Positions 1-8,332 of a stretch of DNA of 15,060 nt are shown in pieces. Numbering within the stretch: position 1 is the stretch's first letter; each line of letters opens with the position of its first letter. The translations under genes and the position numbers were made by a program. The stretch comes from an uncultured Flavihumibacter sp. Its GTDB lineage: Bacteria; Bacteroidota; Bacteroidia; Chitinophagales; Chitinophagaceae. The notes beneath the pieces were generated by a model. That model saw only the letters and a list, made by a program, of their open reading frames with translations. It searched no databases and was not told the DNA's origin. Location of the stretch: contig CAMLRX010000122.1 of the NCBI GenBank assembly GCA_946482545.1, forward strand, positions 1 to 15,060. Reading direction: 5' to 3'.

Positions 1-368
1 GGAACCCTTGCCAGCACCTGGTTGGCGCGGTAAACACCTCTCCAGTGGTGCCACCAGGTATCGTAGTTTACTTCAAAGCTGTATTGGGTGATGTTGTGCG
101 CACCGATACTGCGGAGTTCGTTCCAGGGACTGGTGGAATAGCCATCATCGGAACGCACATCCATGTAAAAGGGCATCCATCTCGAATAAGGTGCGCCGTT
201 GCGGTAGAAATTGCCGTAAACGGCGTTCACACCAAGTAATGCGTCAGTTCCCGTTTGCCAGAAATTAGATTCATCCGGAACATTCGGGTTCGGAATATCC
301 AGTTCCATGGTTTTTTTGCAGGAAGCAAAGGTGAAGAGCAGTATGGAATATAGAATGATTTTTTTCAT
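1..368 (-). CDS. SusD/RagB-family outer-membrane lipoprotein (N-terminal part)
   Basis: Seen: translating the minus strand from the ATG at 368 gives an open frame to the left edge, about 122 residues. It starts MKKIILYSILLFTFASC, a short lipoprotein signal peptide with a lipobox ending at Cys17. It continues with the pattern of mature SusD proteins: a short polar linker, ELDIPNPNVPDESNFWQTG, then a helical stretch with NAVYGNFYRNG, and WWHHWRGVYRANQVL, where the typical W...Y..I/V..AN.VL helix is expected. Family knowledge: SusD proteins are surface lipoproteins that lie over the SusC barrel and capture substrate before TonB-dependent import. Context: it starts 23 bp after the SusC stop on the same strand, the normal order for these pairs, so the two are probably co-transcribed and co-assembled. 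The C terminus, about three quarters of a typical 450-600-residue SusD, lies outside the window. The substrate cannot be inferred. Confidence 0.93.
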   Translation of the reverse strand, partial: MKKIILYSILLFTFASCKKTMELDIPNPNVPDESNFWQTGTDALLGVNAVYGNFYRNGAPYSRWMPFYMDVRSDDGYSTSPWNELRSIGAHNITQYSFEVNYDTWWHHWRGVYRANQVLARV

Positions 369-391
369 TGCTGAAGATTGAAAGTGAAAGA

Positions 392-3300
392 TCAGAAACC
401 GAAATTGATGCCTGCGGAAAGGATGCGCATGGCGGGATATTGTCCGTTGTCGAGCCCTCTTTCAAAAATGTTCACACCGGTAATATCGGGATCCAGTCCT
501 TTGTATTTTGTGAAGGTGAGCAGGTTCTGTCCGCTCACGAATACCCTTGCGGAACTGAACCCTGCTTTTGAAAGCGTGGTTCTGGGAATATTGTAGCCGA
601 TCTCCACGTTGCGGAGCCGCAGGTAGGAACCATCTTCCAGCCAGCGATCGGTTTGTGGCAATACGTTGAATTGTATGCCCTGATCCGGTGCGCCCATGGC
701 CGCACGTGGCATATCGGTGTTGGGATTTTGTGCTGTCCATGGATTGGCGCCCTTTCTGAAATTCGTATTCTGATCCATGCGGTCAACATTGTAGCGCGGC
801 CTGTTGTACAATTGGTTACCTATAACGGCGTACCACTGCATGCTGAAGCTGAAGTTCTTCCAGGAAGCATTAAAAACAGCGCCCGTTTCAAAATCAGCCC
901 AAGGTGTACCTGCATACACGCGATCTTTGTCGGTATTCAATTCACCATCGCCGTCCGTATCCACGTAGCGCACATCGCCGGGACGGGCCCAGGGTTGGAG
1001 CAGTTCGCCATTCTTATTGGTGTGTGCATCTATTTCAGCCTGGTTCTGAAAGAGGCCGTCAGTTTGAAGCACATACCATTCTCCGATAGAGCGGCCCAGT
1101 TGCGTACGGGCATCGCCCAGTTGTGTGTATTTGGTGGTGGTGTCGCCAAAGCTGGTCACCTTGTTGCGGATAAGTGTGAAGTTGAGCGTGGCATCCCATT
1201 TAAAGGCGCGCTGCGGATCACTTTTGTAAGTAATGCCCAGTTCAAATCCTTTGTTGCGGATGGATGCGGCATTTACAGGTGGGTTACCGCCCGCGTTACC
1301 TGTTGTTAAACTGATGGGAAGATCCACCAACACATCATTTGTGCTGGCGATAAAGTATTCAGCCGTAAATAGAAGGCGGTTATCAAGCAACGCACCATCT
1401 ATACCGAAGTTGGTGGTCTTTTTCGTTTCCCAACGGAGTCCTGCATTCGCGAGTTGTGTATTGATGGCGCCAAGTTGTTCGGCTTCATTTGTTCCGAATA
1501 CCGCGCGTGGAAATGGATTGATGGAACCGAAATACTGCCAGGGACGAAGGAATTCACTGTTACCGAGCGATCCGTAGGATGCGCGGAGTTTCAGGTCGTT
1601 GATCCAGGCTACATTAAAGAAGGATTCCCTGCTAATGCGCCAGGCGACCGATGCGGAAGGGAAATTGCCCCAACGGTTTGCAGGTCCGAACAACGAACTT
1701 CCGTCCCGGCGAAAAGTTAGACTGGCCAGGTATTTTTCTTCGAAACTGTAGTTCAGGCGTCCGAGGAAACTGACCAGGTTCCATTTATCTGTTCTGCTGG
1801 TGGTGATAGCGTTCTGCCCCTGGTTCAGGTTGGTGAAAGTATAGTTACCATTGGCATCGGGTTCGAAGCCTGATTTTTGTCCGGTGAGTATTTCGTAAGT
1901 ATTCGTTTGGTTGGTAAAACCGCCTACTGCACTGATGCGATGGGCACCAAAACTCTGGTCGTAGTTAAGGGTATGCTCAAACAAAAAGGAGCGGAAATTC
2001 GCGCGGTTCTCATCGGCAGTGGCAATCGGAGAAGGCGTACCCTGGCGGATGGTGCCGGGGCGGCGGAAGCCTTTGAAACGGTCGAAACTGGTCTCGGCGC
2101 CTGCATTGAATTTATACGAAAGTCCATTGAGTATTTTGAATTCCGCGAAAGCATTCCCTCTTATCTTAAAATTATATTGATTGGTCTGAAGCAGGCTTTG
2201 CAATGCCGGAACATTTGCGGCGAGGGTATTCACATAAGCGTTGTTCAGCCCTATCCCCCAGCCTTCGGGGTTGGTGGCGGAAGCAAACCGGGACGCGTCT
2301 TTAACCGGGATCACGGGAATCATGGTGATCATGTCCACAAAAGGATTGGTGAAGATGTCTCCGGCTACGGGATCATCCTGCGTATAAGAGAGCAACATGT
2401 TCTGGCCAAAGCTGAAGCGGCCCTTCCTGCCGCTGGTGTTCACCCTTAAACTGGCGCGTTCAAATTCGTTCCCGATCACGGCACCTTTGTTCTTAAAATA
2501 GCTTCCTGACACATAATAGTTGGCGGAATTGCTGCCACCGGAAAGCGCCATGCTGTAGTCCTGGATATTTCCGGTACGCATAAAGGCATCCTGCCAGTTC
2601 GTATTAATGGAAGGATCGAAATCATTGGTGAGAATTGTTGGCACCGGAAGTCCGCCATTGGCATACAACTGTGTAGCCAGTGTGCGGTATTCTCCCGCAT
2701 CCATCATATCCCATTTTTTATGGATCTGCTGCAAACCGGTTTTCACGGAGCCGGTAACCACCATGGGGCCTTCCTTTCCTTTTTTCGTGGTGATGATGAT
2801 CACGCCATTAGCGGCACGGCTTCCATAGATCGCTGCGGCGGAAGCATCTTTCAGAATCTGGATGGATTCAATATCGTTGGGATTGAAGTCCGGCGTGGCA
2901 TCGCTGTACATGCCATCGATAATATAAAGCGGGTTATTGTTGGCGAAAGTTCCTGCCCCCCTGATGTCTATCTTAGCCATGGCACCGGGAGAACCACTGT
3001 TGCGTACAGTAACCCCGGTAGCCAGTCCCTGGATGGATTCGGCTACAGAAGAGGCCACGTTCCTGTTGGCCTGCGCTGGATTCACCACGCCTACGGCTCC
3101 GGTGAGGTCTTTGCGGCGCACCGATTGGTAGCCGATCACCACCACATCATTGAGCGTGGCATCCGCTGGCTCCAATACAATATTGAGGGTGGTGCCATTC
3201 ACGGTCACCTCTTTTTCATTATACCCCACGCTGGAAACCACCAATACGCTTCCGGATGCGGCTTCGATGGAAAAAAGACCATTTGCTGTGGCAGCAGCCG

Positions 3301-3463
3301 AGCGCTGTGTTCCTTTAACCGTGATGGTGCCACCGGGAATCGCTTCCCCCGAGGCAGTTCTTAGTGTACCATTCACCACCTGTTGCGCGTAAACAACATG
3401 TGAAACGGGAAGAAAAATAGCAGCAAAGAGCAGAAACCTGAGCAATCGTTTTGTCATACTCAT
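392..3463 (-). CDS. SusC/RagA-family TonB-dependent outer-membrane transporter
   Basis: Inferred role: the barrel of a SusC/SusD nutrient importer, driven by TonB-ExbBD. Seen, counting from the ATG at 3463 (1023 residues): a signal peptide of about 26 residues ending VVYAQ; a carboxypeptidase-regulatory-like beta-sandwich (about 29-105) typical of SusC; a TonB-box-like LNDVVVIGY segment; a plug domain with the family signatures VRNSGSPG, IRG.GTF.NNNPLYIIDG and ILKDASAAAIYGSRAANGVIIITTKKG; then a long barrel ending in an aromatic residue (SAGINFGF), as outer-membrane barrels do. No STN domain precedes the sandwich, so there is no sign of sigma/anti-sigma signalling through it. Start choice: the frame stays open to 3664, but the first 67 residues are not signal-like, and only the ATG at 3463 (or 3457) places a signal peptide at the N terminus. 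It is divergent from the sensor kinase/response regulator genes, which probably control it. The gene is intact. Substrate unknown. Confidence 0.95.
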   Translation of the reverse strand: MSMTKRLLRFLLFAAIFLPVSHVVYAQQVVNGTLRTASGEAIPGGTITVKGTQRSAAATANGLFSIEAASGSVLVVSSVGYNEKEVTVNGTTLNIVLEPADATLNDVVVIGYQSVRRKDLTGAVGVVNPAQANRNVASSVAESIQGLATGVTVRNSGSPGAMAKIDIRGAGTFANNNPLYIIDGMYSDATPDFNPNDIESIQILKDASAAAIYGSRAANGVIIITTKKGKEGPMVVTGSVKTGLQQIHKKWDMMDAGEYRTLATQLYANGGLPVPTILTNDFDPSINTNWQDAFMRTGNIQDYSMALSGGSNSANYYVSGSYFKNKGAVIGNEFERASLRVNTSGRKGRFSFGQNMLLSYTQDDPVAGDIFTNPFVDMITMIPVIPVKDASRFASATNPEGWGIGLNNAYVNTLAANVPALQSLLQTNQYNFKIRGNAFAEFKILNGLSYKFNAGAETSFDRFKGFRRPGTIRQGTPSPIATADENRANFRSFLFEHTLNYDQSFGAHRISAVGGFTNQTNTYEILTGQKSGFEPDANGNYTFTNLNQGQNAITTSRTDKWNLVSFLGRLNYSFEEKYLASLTFRRDGSSLFGPANRWGNFPSASVAWRISRESFFNVAWINDLKLRASYGSLGNSEFLRPWQYFGSINPFPRAVFGTNEAEQLGAINTQLANAGLRWETKKTTNFGIDGALLDNRLLFTAEYFIASTNDVLVDLPISLTTGNAGGNPPVNAASIRNKGFELGITYKSDPQRAFKWDATLNFTLIRNKVTSFGDTTTKYTQLGDARTQLGRSIGEWYVLQTDGLFQNQAEIDAHTNKNGELLQPWARPGDVRYVDTDGDGELNTDKDRVYAGTPWADFETGAVFNASWKNFSFSMQWYAVIGNQLYNRPRYNVDRMDQNTNFRKGANPWTAQNPNTDMPRAAMGAPDQGIQFNVLPQTDRWLEDGSYLRLRNVEIGYNIPRTTLSKAGFSSARVFVSGQNLLTFTKYKGLDPDITGVNIFERGLDNGQYPAMRILSAGINFGF

Positions 3464-3730
3464 TGTTAGCAGTTTAGTTTTTGATAAAAAAGTCAGATCG
3501 CCGGAACTGGTCCGCCGGAAGTATGATCCGGAAAAGAAGTGAAGTGGTGGGCATAGCAATTCGGCAATCGTTGAAGCAGTGAAATTCATACTTAAACAGT
3601 TAGTATCGCTTAAAAAACGTTTCATAAATGTTTTATTCCGTCTCATTTTTCCATATTCAGACAATGTTCACCTTTCATCGCCCGTTCACTTTCGTTTTAT
3701 AATGTAACTTCCCATCCCAATGCCTGCTGT
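3464..3730. promoter_or_regulatory. Divergent intergenic region between susC-like gene and sensor kinase
   Basis: These 267 bp lie between the start of the SusC-type gene (minus) and the sensor kinase (plus), so both promoters should be here. I found no full match to the Bacteroidota -7 element TAnnTTTG on either strand. A TATAAT hexamer sits at 3698-3703 but is not diagnostic in this phylum. On the susC side there are three copies of CCGGAA (3501-3506, 3515-3520, 3528-3533), 14 and 13 bp apart; the first two extend to the 8-mer CGCCGGAA. They lie about 36-70 bp upstream of the susC ATG. Regularly spaced direct repeats would suit an AraC-type response regulator, but the hexamer is also frequent in coding DNA here, so the assignment is tentative. 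Confidence 0.5.
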
Positions 3731-6700
3731 ATGATGAAGTATTTATGCTCCCTGATAATAATGGCCGCGGCGTGCTCAGTGCCCGTGTTTGCACAGCCCC
3801 ATTATTTCAGGCATTACCAGGTAGAACAGGGACTTTCCAACAACACGGTGTTCTGCCTGGCCCAGGACAAAGGCGGATTTGTATGGATGGGAACAAAAGA
3901 AGGACTGAACAGGTTCGATGGATATGGTTTCAAAGTATTCAGGAATGATCCGGATGATAGTCTGAGTATTGGGGATGATTTTATCCGGAGTATGTTTATA
4001 GATACCACGGATTCACTTTACGCCGGAACACGGAACGGCGTGTACAAATACCTTCCGGCCACCGAACAATTCCGGCATGTTTTCAAAAGCGGAGCTGAAG
4101 TGAAAGACATCTGCAAGGACCGATCAGGCAACCTATGGATCATATCCGGCCTTTCGCTGATCCGCTTTCATGAACAAAGCGGCCAATCAAAATTGTACCC
4201 CGGCGGCACCGTTGAATCGCCCACCACTGTATGTATTGATGCACAGGGTACCGTATGGGTGGGCACTGCACAAGGGTTGCTGCTGCAATATCTTCCGGAG
4301 AAAGATGCTTTTCTTTCCTATAACCTCTTCCCCGGTAAAACCTACGCGTTCCCCAAATGGATCGAGAAAATCTACGCCGGTTCAGGCCCGTTTATCATGG
4401 TGGGCACCTCCAATTACGGGGTGAAACACTTCCATTCCATACAAAGGACACATAAAGATATCCTGACTTATAACACAGAGGGAAATGAAATATTCGCCCG
4501 CGATTTCCTGCAAACGGCAGAGGACGAATACTGGGTGGCCACCGAGTCCGGAGTTTTCCTGCTCAATATTAATTCCGGCAAAACCACACAGTTGCGCAAA
4601 CAATACGGTAATCCGTTTTCTTTACCCGACAACGCCGTTTACACCTTATTGAAAGACAAAGAAGGTGGCATCTGGGCTGGAACGTATTTCGGCGGGGCAG
4701 CCTATTACGCCAAGCCCTATACGCTTTTCGAGAAATTTTTCCCGCTGCCTGAACCTGGCGCCATCCATGGCAACGCGGTGCGGGAAATTTGTGAGGACCG
4801 CTTCGGCAACATCTGGGTGGGTACTGAAGATGCAGGACTGAACCGCTTCGATCCACGAAAGGGAACCTTTACCAGTTATCGTTTAACGGGTGCTGATATC
4901 GGCATCTCCTACCCTAATATCCATGGCTTGCTGGCGCGGAAAAATGAACTCTGGGTGGGCACATTTGAACATGGTTTGGATATCATGGATATCTACTCGG
5001 GGAAAGTGATCCGTCATTTTCCCGAAGGGAAAGAAGGGGAACAACTGAAAAGCAGTTTTATTGTAGTGATCAATGAAACCCGGGCGGGAGAAATATTCAT
5101 TGGTACCCGTCAGGGTTTGTACCGCTTCCGCGAAGCAGATCAGCAATTCGAAGCCGTAAAGCAAGTGTCGGAGCATGCATTCATTCATTCCATCACAGAA
5201 GACAACAAGGGTAATTTGTGGATCGGCACTTTAGGAAACGGACTCTATAGTTACGATCCGCGGACCAACCAGGTGTCCAACTACCGCCATCATGCGAAGC
5301 AGAAAAAAAGCTTACCTGGCAACTCTGTTACTACCGGTTTCCAGGCCAGCGATGGCACATTGTGGTTTGGAACAGAAGGCGGAGGACTTTGCCGCTTCAA
5401 TCAAAAAGAACAAAACTTCACTACCATTACCACCAAAGAAGGCTTACCGGGCAATACGATTTTCCGGATACTGGAAGACGAACAGCGGCTGCTCTGGATC
5501 ACCACCTCCAACGGACTTGTATGTTTCCAACCCGGAACGGGTGCCATTCAGGTGTACACCACTTTCAACGGCCTGCTCAGCAACCAGTTCAACTACAATT
5601 CGGGATACCGCGATGCTTCCGGACAAATTTACCTCGGCACGGCAAAAGGACTGATCCGTTTCCGCCCCGCATCGTTCACCAACAATCAATATTTTCCGCC
5701 TGTGCACATTACAGGGTTGTACATCAATAACAAGGAACCCTCTTCTAACCTTGTTGCCCTGCCGCTGCAAAAAGCCAATGTACATACTTCCAAAGTTGTG
5801 CTTTCTTACGATGAATCCTCGTTCAGCATTGATTTCGCCGCACCGGCTTTCACGGCCCCCGAAATGACGGGTTACAAATATATTCTCGAAGGACTCGATA
5901 AAGACTGGACCTACCTGAAAAGCAACCGGAAAGTATATTTCACCAACCTCAGGCCCGGCAATTATACATTCAAAGTACAGGCCGCCAACAGCCAAGGACA
6001 ATGGGGAAAAGATACCGCCACGCTCCAGATTCTGATTCATCCGCCCTGGTGGGAAAGCAACTGGGCCTTTACCGCATACCTACTGGTGTCCGCAGTAATT
6101 GTTTACCTGCTTTTCAGAAACTACCAGCAACGGATGCACGAAAAAACCGAACGTAAGATCGAATTGATGGAACACGAAAAGGAGAAAGAATTGTACCAGA
6201 CGAAAATAAATTTCTTCACCGATGTGGCCCATGAAATACGCACCCCGCTTACGCTGATCCGCGCCCCCATGGAGAAAATCATGAAGAAAGTCGGCGATAG
6301 CATTGAATGGGGACAACAACTGAAGATCATGCAACGGAACACCGACCGGTTGCTCGAACTGACCGGTCAGTTGCTCGATTTCCGTCGCGTGGAAACCAAT
6401 GCTTTCCGGCTCGATTTTGCTGAAACCAATATTGGCGCACTGTTGAAAGATATGTGTACCGTATTCAGACCACTGGCGGAACAGAAAAAGATCAGCTTCA
6501 GCCTGCATGTTCCTCCTCACCCAGTATTGGCGCTCGCGGATACGGATTCATTGCAGAAAATGATCAGCAACCTGCTTTCCAATGCTTTCAATTATGGCAA
6601 AAAGAAAGTGGACGTTGTATTGCGTTTGACGGAAACACATTTCACCATAACTGTTAGCAACGATGGGCCTGTGATTCCTCCGGAAATGAAAGAAAAAATA

Positions 6701-6913
6701 TTCGAGCCGTTCTACCGCATCCACCACCACAGTCACCGGCCCGGAAGCGGCATCGGACTGGCCCTGTCGCGGTCGCTCGCAGGATTGCACCACGGTACGC
6801 TTGAGCTGGATACCGCCGTGCCTGAAATGAATGTTTTCATACTTTCGATACCCTTAAAGCCTGAACCAATAACCGAAACTGCTCCCGATGAAACCCGTAT
6901 TACTGATTATTGA
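3731..6913 (+). CDS. Propeller-type periplasmic sensor histidine kinase (HTCS-like sensor half)
   Basis: Inferred role: senses a ligand in the periplasm and phosphorylates the response regulator encoded next to it. Seen (1060 residues): a signal peptide ending PVFAQ; about a dozen two-component-propeller repeats between residues 30 and 650 (D..GN.W.GT..GL.RFD type, for example DRFGNIWVGT and DNKGNLWIGT), enough for two seven-bladed propellers; a Y_Y_Y domain (about 700-770, GYKYILEGLDKDW); one membrane helix (about 778-799); HisKA with FFTDVAHEIRTPLTLI and phospho-acceptor His834; HATPase_c with N box NLLSNAFNYG (Asn947/Asn951), a G1 region NDGPVIPPE (Asp978, loosely conserved) and G2 GSGIGLALS (from Gly1005). 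All kinase boxes are present. The protein ends after the ATPase domain; the stop lies 24 bp into the downstream receiver gene. In Bacteroides HTCS proteins the receiver and AraC output are fused to this end. Divergence from the SusC/SusD genes suggests it controls them. Confidence 0.93.
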   Translation: MMKYLCSLIIMAAACSVPVFAQPHYFRHYQVEQGLSNNTVFCLAQDKGGFVWMGTKEGLNRFDGYGFKVFRNDPDDSLSIGDDFIRSMFIDTTDSLYAGTRNGVYKYLPATEQFRHVFKSGAEVKDICKDRSGNLWIISGLSLIRFHEQSGQSKLYPGGTVESPTTVCIDAQGTVWVGTAQGLLLQYLPEKDAFLSYNLFPGKTYAFPKWIEKIYAGSGPFIMVGTSNYGVKHFHSIQRTHKDILTYNTEGNEIFARDFLQTAEDEYWVATESGVFLLNINSGKTTQLRKQYGNPFSLPDNAVYTLLKDKEGGIWAGTYFGGAAYYAKPYTLFEKFFPLPEPGAIHGNAVREICEDRFGNIWVGTEDAGLNRFDPRKGTFTSYRLTGADIGISYPNIHGLLARKNELWVGTFEHGLDIMDIYSGKVIRHFPEGKEGEQLKSSFIVVINETRAGEIFIGTRQGLYRFREADQQFEAVKQVSEHAFIHSITEDNKGNLWIGTLGNGLYSYDPRTNQVSNYRHHAKQKKSLPGNSVTTGFQASDGTLWFGTEGGGLCRFNQKEQNFTTITTKEGLPGNTIFRILEDEQRLLWITTSNGLVCFQPGTGAIQVYTTFNGLLSNQFNYNSGYRDASGQIYLGTAKGLIRFRPASFTNNQYFPPVHITGLYINNKEPSSNLVALPLQKANVHTSKVVLSYDESSFSIDFAAPAFTAPEMTGYKYILEGLDKDWTYLKSNRKVYFTNLRPGNYTFKVQAANSQGQWGKDTATLQILIHPPWWESNWAFTAYLLVSAVIVYLLFRNYQQRMHEKTERKIELMEHEKEKELYQTKINFFTDVAHEIRTPLTLIRAPMEKIMKKVGDSIEWGQQLKIMQRNTDRLLELTGQLLDFRRVETNAFRLDFAETNIGALLKDMCTVFRPLAEQKKISFSLHVPPHPVLALADTDSLQKMISNLLSNAFNYGKKKVDVVLRLTETHFTITVSNDGPVIPPEMKEKIFEPFYRIHHHSHRPGSGIGLALSRSLAGLHHGTLELDTAVPEMNVFILSIPLKPEPITETAPDETRITDY

Positions 6914-7652
6914 CGACAACGAAGAAATCCTGGACTTCCTTTCAGATGACCTCGGTGAAAAATACACCATCCGTACCGCCGTGAACGGCAAAGACGCACT
7001 CGAAATCCTTTCCGCTGAAAGCATCCAACTCGTTATCAGCGATGTGATGATGCCCGAAATGGATGGCTTCGCTTTGTGCAGGGAGATTAAATCGAAGGTG
7101 GAAACCAGTCATGTGCCCGTAATCCTCCTTACAGCGAAGAACACCCTTCAATCTAAAATGGATGGGCTGGAAATGGGCGCCGATGCTTATATCGAAAAAC
7201 CATTCTCTCCGGAATTCCTGCATGTACAAATTGCGAACCTGCTCATCAACCGCAATAAAATCAAGGAATATTTCTCCAATTCCCCGGTTACACATATCCG
7301 TTCGATGGCGCATACCAAAGCCGACGAACAATTCCTGGAACAGGTGCATGAAATTGTGTTGCAACACCTGTCTGATACAGAACTGGACGTGGAGCACCTG
7401 GCCCGTTACATGAACATGAGCCGGCCAACTTTGTACCGCAAACTGAAAGATATTTCCGACCTGACGCCGAACGAACTCATTAACATCACCCGATTGAAAA
7501 AAGCCGCGGCCTTACTGGCGGAAGGACAACTTTCGGTGAACCAGGTAGCGGAAATGGTGGGTTACACTTCCCACAGCCATCTTTCGAGAAATTTCCAGAA
7601 GCAGTTCGGGCTGTTGCCTTCGGAATTTGTGAAACGAAAAGAAAACGGGTAA
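6888..7652 (+). CDS. Response regulator, REC domain plus AraC-type HTH output
   Basis: Inferred role: DNA-binding partner of the overlapping sensor kinase, probably an activator of the divergent SusC/SusD genes. Seen (254 residues): receiver domain at about 3-120 with the acidic pair Asp9/Asp10, phospho-acceptor Asp52 in ISDVMMPEMDG, Thr82 and Lys104 in YIEKPF, so all phosphotransfer residues are present; a linker; then an AraC-family HTH at about 150-250 with LARYMNMSRPTLYRKLK and VAEMVGYTSHSHLSRNFQKQFG. The start ATG at 6888 lies inside the kinase gene, 26 bp before its stop ends and in the +1 frame relative to it, implying translational coupling. MKPVLLIIDDNEE is exactly where a receiver domain normally begins, so this is a complete protein. 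Alternative: a single-base sequencing error or real frameshift that split a fused hybrid regulator; the well-formed start and kinase end make a true split plausible. Confidence 0.93.
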   Translation: MKPVLLIIDDNEEILDFLSDDLGEKYTIRTAVNGKDALEILSAESIQLVISDVMMPEMDGFALCREIKSKVETSHVPVILLTAKNTLQSKMDGLEMGADAYIEKPFSPEFLHVQIANLLINRNKIKEYFSNSPVTHIRSMAHTKADEQFLEQVHEIVLQHLSDTELDVEHLARYMNMSRPTLYRKLKDISDLTPNELINITRLKKAAALLAEGQLSVNQVAEMVGYTSHSHLSRNFQKQFGLLPSEFVKRKENG

Positions 7653-7703
7653 AAGCAAGCAAATACTATGTTTACACACGGCTGCACGTTAGCAAAAAGG
7701 CGG

Positions 7704-7711
7704 TAAATTCG
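7704..7711 (+). promoter_or_regulatory. Candidate -7 promoter element of the cyclophilin gene
   Basis: TAAATTCG matches the Bacteroidota -7 consensus TAnnTTTG with one mismatch and lies 5 bp before the ATG at 7717. No convincing -33 TTTG was found. If it is used, the transcript would be almost leaderless, and a start codon slightly further in would need considering. Confidence 0.3.
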
Positions 7712-7716
7712 CAGGT

Positions 7717-8328
7717 ATGAATTTCCGATCTCTTTTCACATACCTGTTCCTTCCCGCGATACTCCTGTCCGGCTGTACAGAACAGGAACCACAAAAGCAG
7801 TACGATCATCCCGTAGTGATCGTACAAACCAAGTTTGGTGACATCAAAATGGAGCTTTACCCTGAAAAAGCGCCTGCCACCACGGCAGGATTCCTTACCA
7901 ACGTGGATTCAGGTTACTATAAGAACTGCGCCTTCTACCGTGTTTTGCGCGACGACAACCAGGTATCCGGCGCATTACATGCCCAACTCATTCAGGGCGG
8001 CATCTGGGTCACCAACTATAAACTGAAGGCTAAGATGAAACCCATCCCGCATGAATCAACCAAAGCATCGGGCTTATTGCACAAGCGGGGCACCGTTTCC
8101 CTCGCCCGTGCTGAACCGGGTACCGCCACCTCCGAATTTTTTATCTGCCTGGAAGATGAACCGGGCTTCGACTTTGGCGGCGAAAACAATGCTGACGGTT
8201 TAGGTTATGCGCCTTTCGGAAAAGTACTGGAAGGCATGGACGTGGTGAAGAAAATTCATGAACAGCCGGAATACAAACAACGTTTCCGGCCGTTGGTAAC
8301 AATTGTGGATGTAAAGCGGGCGAAGTAG
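7717..8328 (+). CDS. Cyclophilin-type peptidyl-prolyl cis-trans isomerase, lipoprotein
   Basis: Inferred role: proline isomerisation during folding of exported proteins, anchored as a lipoprotein facing the periplasm. Seen (203 residues): signal peptide with lipobox LLSGC (Cys20), then one cyclophilin domain from about residue 33. Family motifs: GDIKMELYPEKAP; FYRV with the catalytic Arg75; IQGG with Gln93; VSLAR; ATSEFFICL, where Glu140 replaces the common Gln of S-Q-F-F-I; FDFGGE and GYAPFGKV. The catalytic Arg and Gln are 18 residues apart, against 8 in human CypA (Arg55/Gln63), so there is a loop insertion of about 10 residues, and the usual Phe-Met before the Gln is replaced by Gln-Leu. 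This resembles a bacterial subfamily rather than a damaged gene. It starts 64 bp after the response regulator and is probably a separate unit. It ends 4 bp from the stop of the convergent SulP gene. Confidence 0.92.
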   Translation: MNFRSLFTYLFLPAILLSGCTEQEPQKQYDHPVVIVQTKFGDIKMELYPEKAPATTAGFLTNVDSGYYKNCAFYRVLRDDNQVSGALHAQLIQGGIWVTNYKLKAKMKPIPHESTKASGLLHKRGTVSLARAEPGTATSEFFICLEDEPGFDFGGENNADGLGYAPFGKVLEGMDVVKKIHEQPEYKQRFRPLVTIVDVKRAK

Positions 8329-8332
8329 CAAG

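Noticed and set aside
653..1309. Plus-strand open frame of 218 codons opposite the SusC gene
   Set aside because: It lies wholly antisense to an intact, strongly supported gene and shows no domain; it is a codon-usage shadow.
2720..3364. Plus-strand open frame of 214 codons opposite the SusC plug region
   Set aside because: Antisense shadow of conserved SusC coding sequence with no recognisable domain or promoter.
3464..3664. N-terminal extension of the SusC reading frame by 67 residues
   Set aside because: It would bury the signal peptide in the interior, its sequence is not signal-like, and it covers the divergent promoter region. The ATG at 3463 is preferred.
3698..3703. TATAAT as the -10 box of the sensor kinase promoter
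   Set aside because: Bacteroidota housekeeping promoters use TAnnTTTG, no matching -35 is present, and the hexamer is easily found by chance in AT-rich intergenic DNA.
1..7652. Complete polysaccharide utilisation locus
   Set aside because: Only the SusC, partial SusD and regulator genes are visible; no glycoside hydrolase, lyase or sulfatase lies in the window, so a glycan substrate is not supported.
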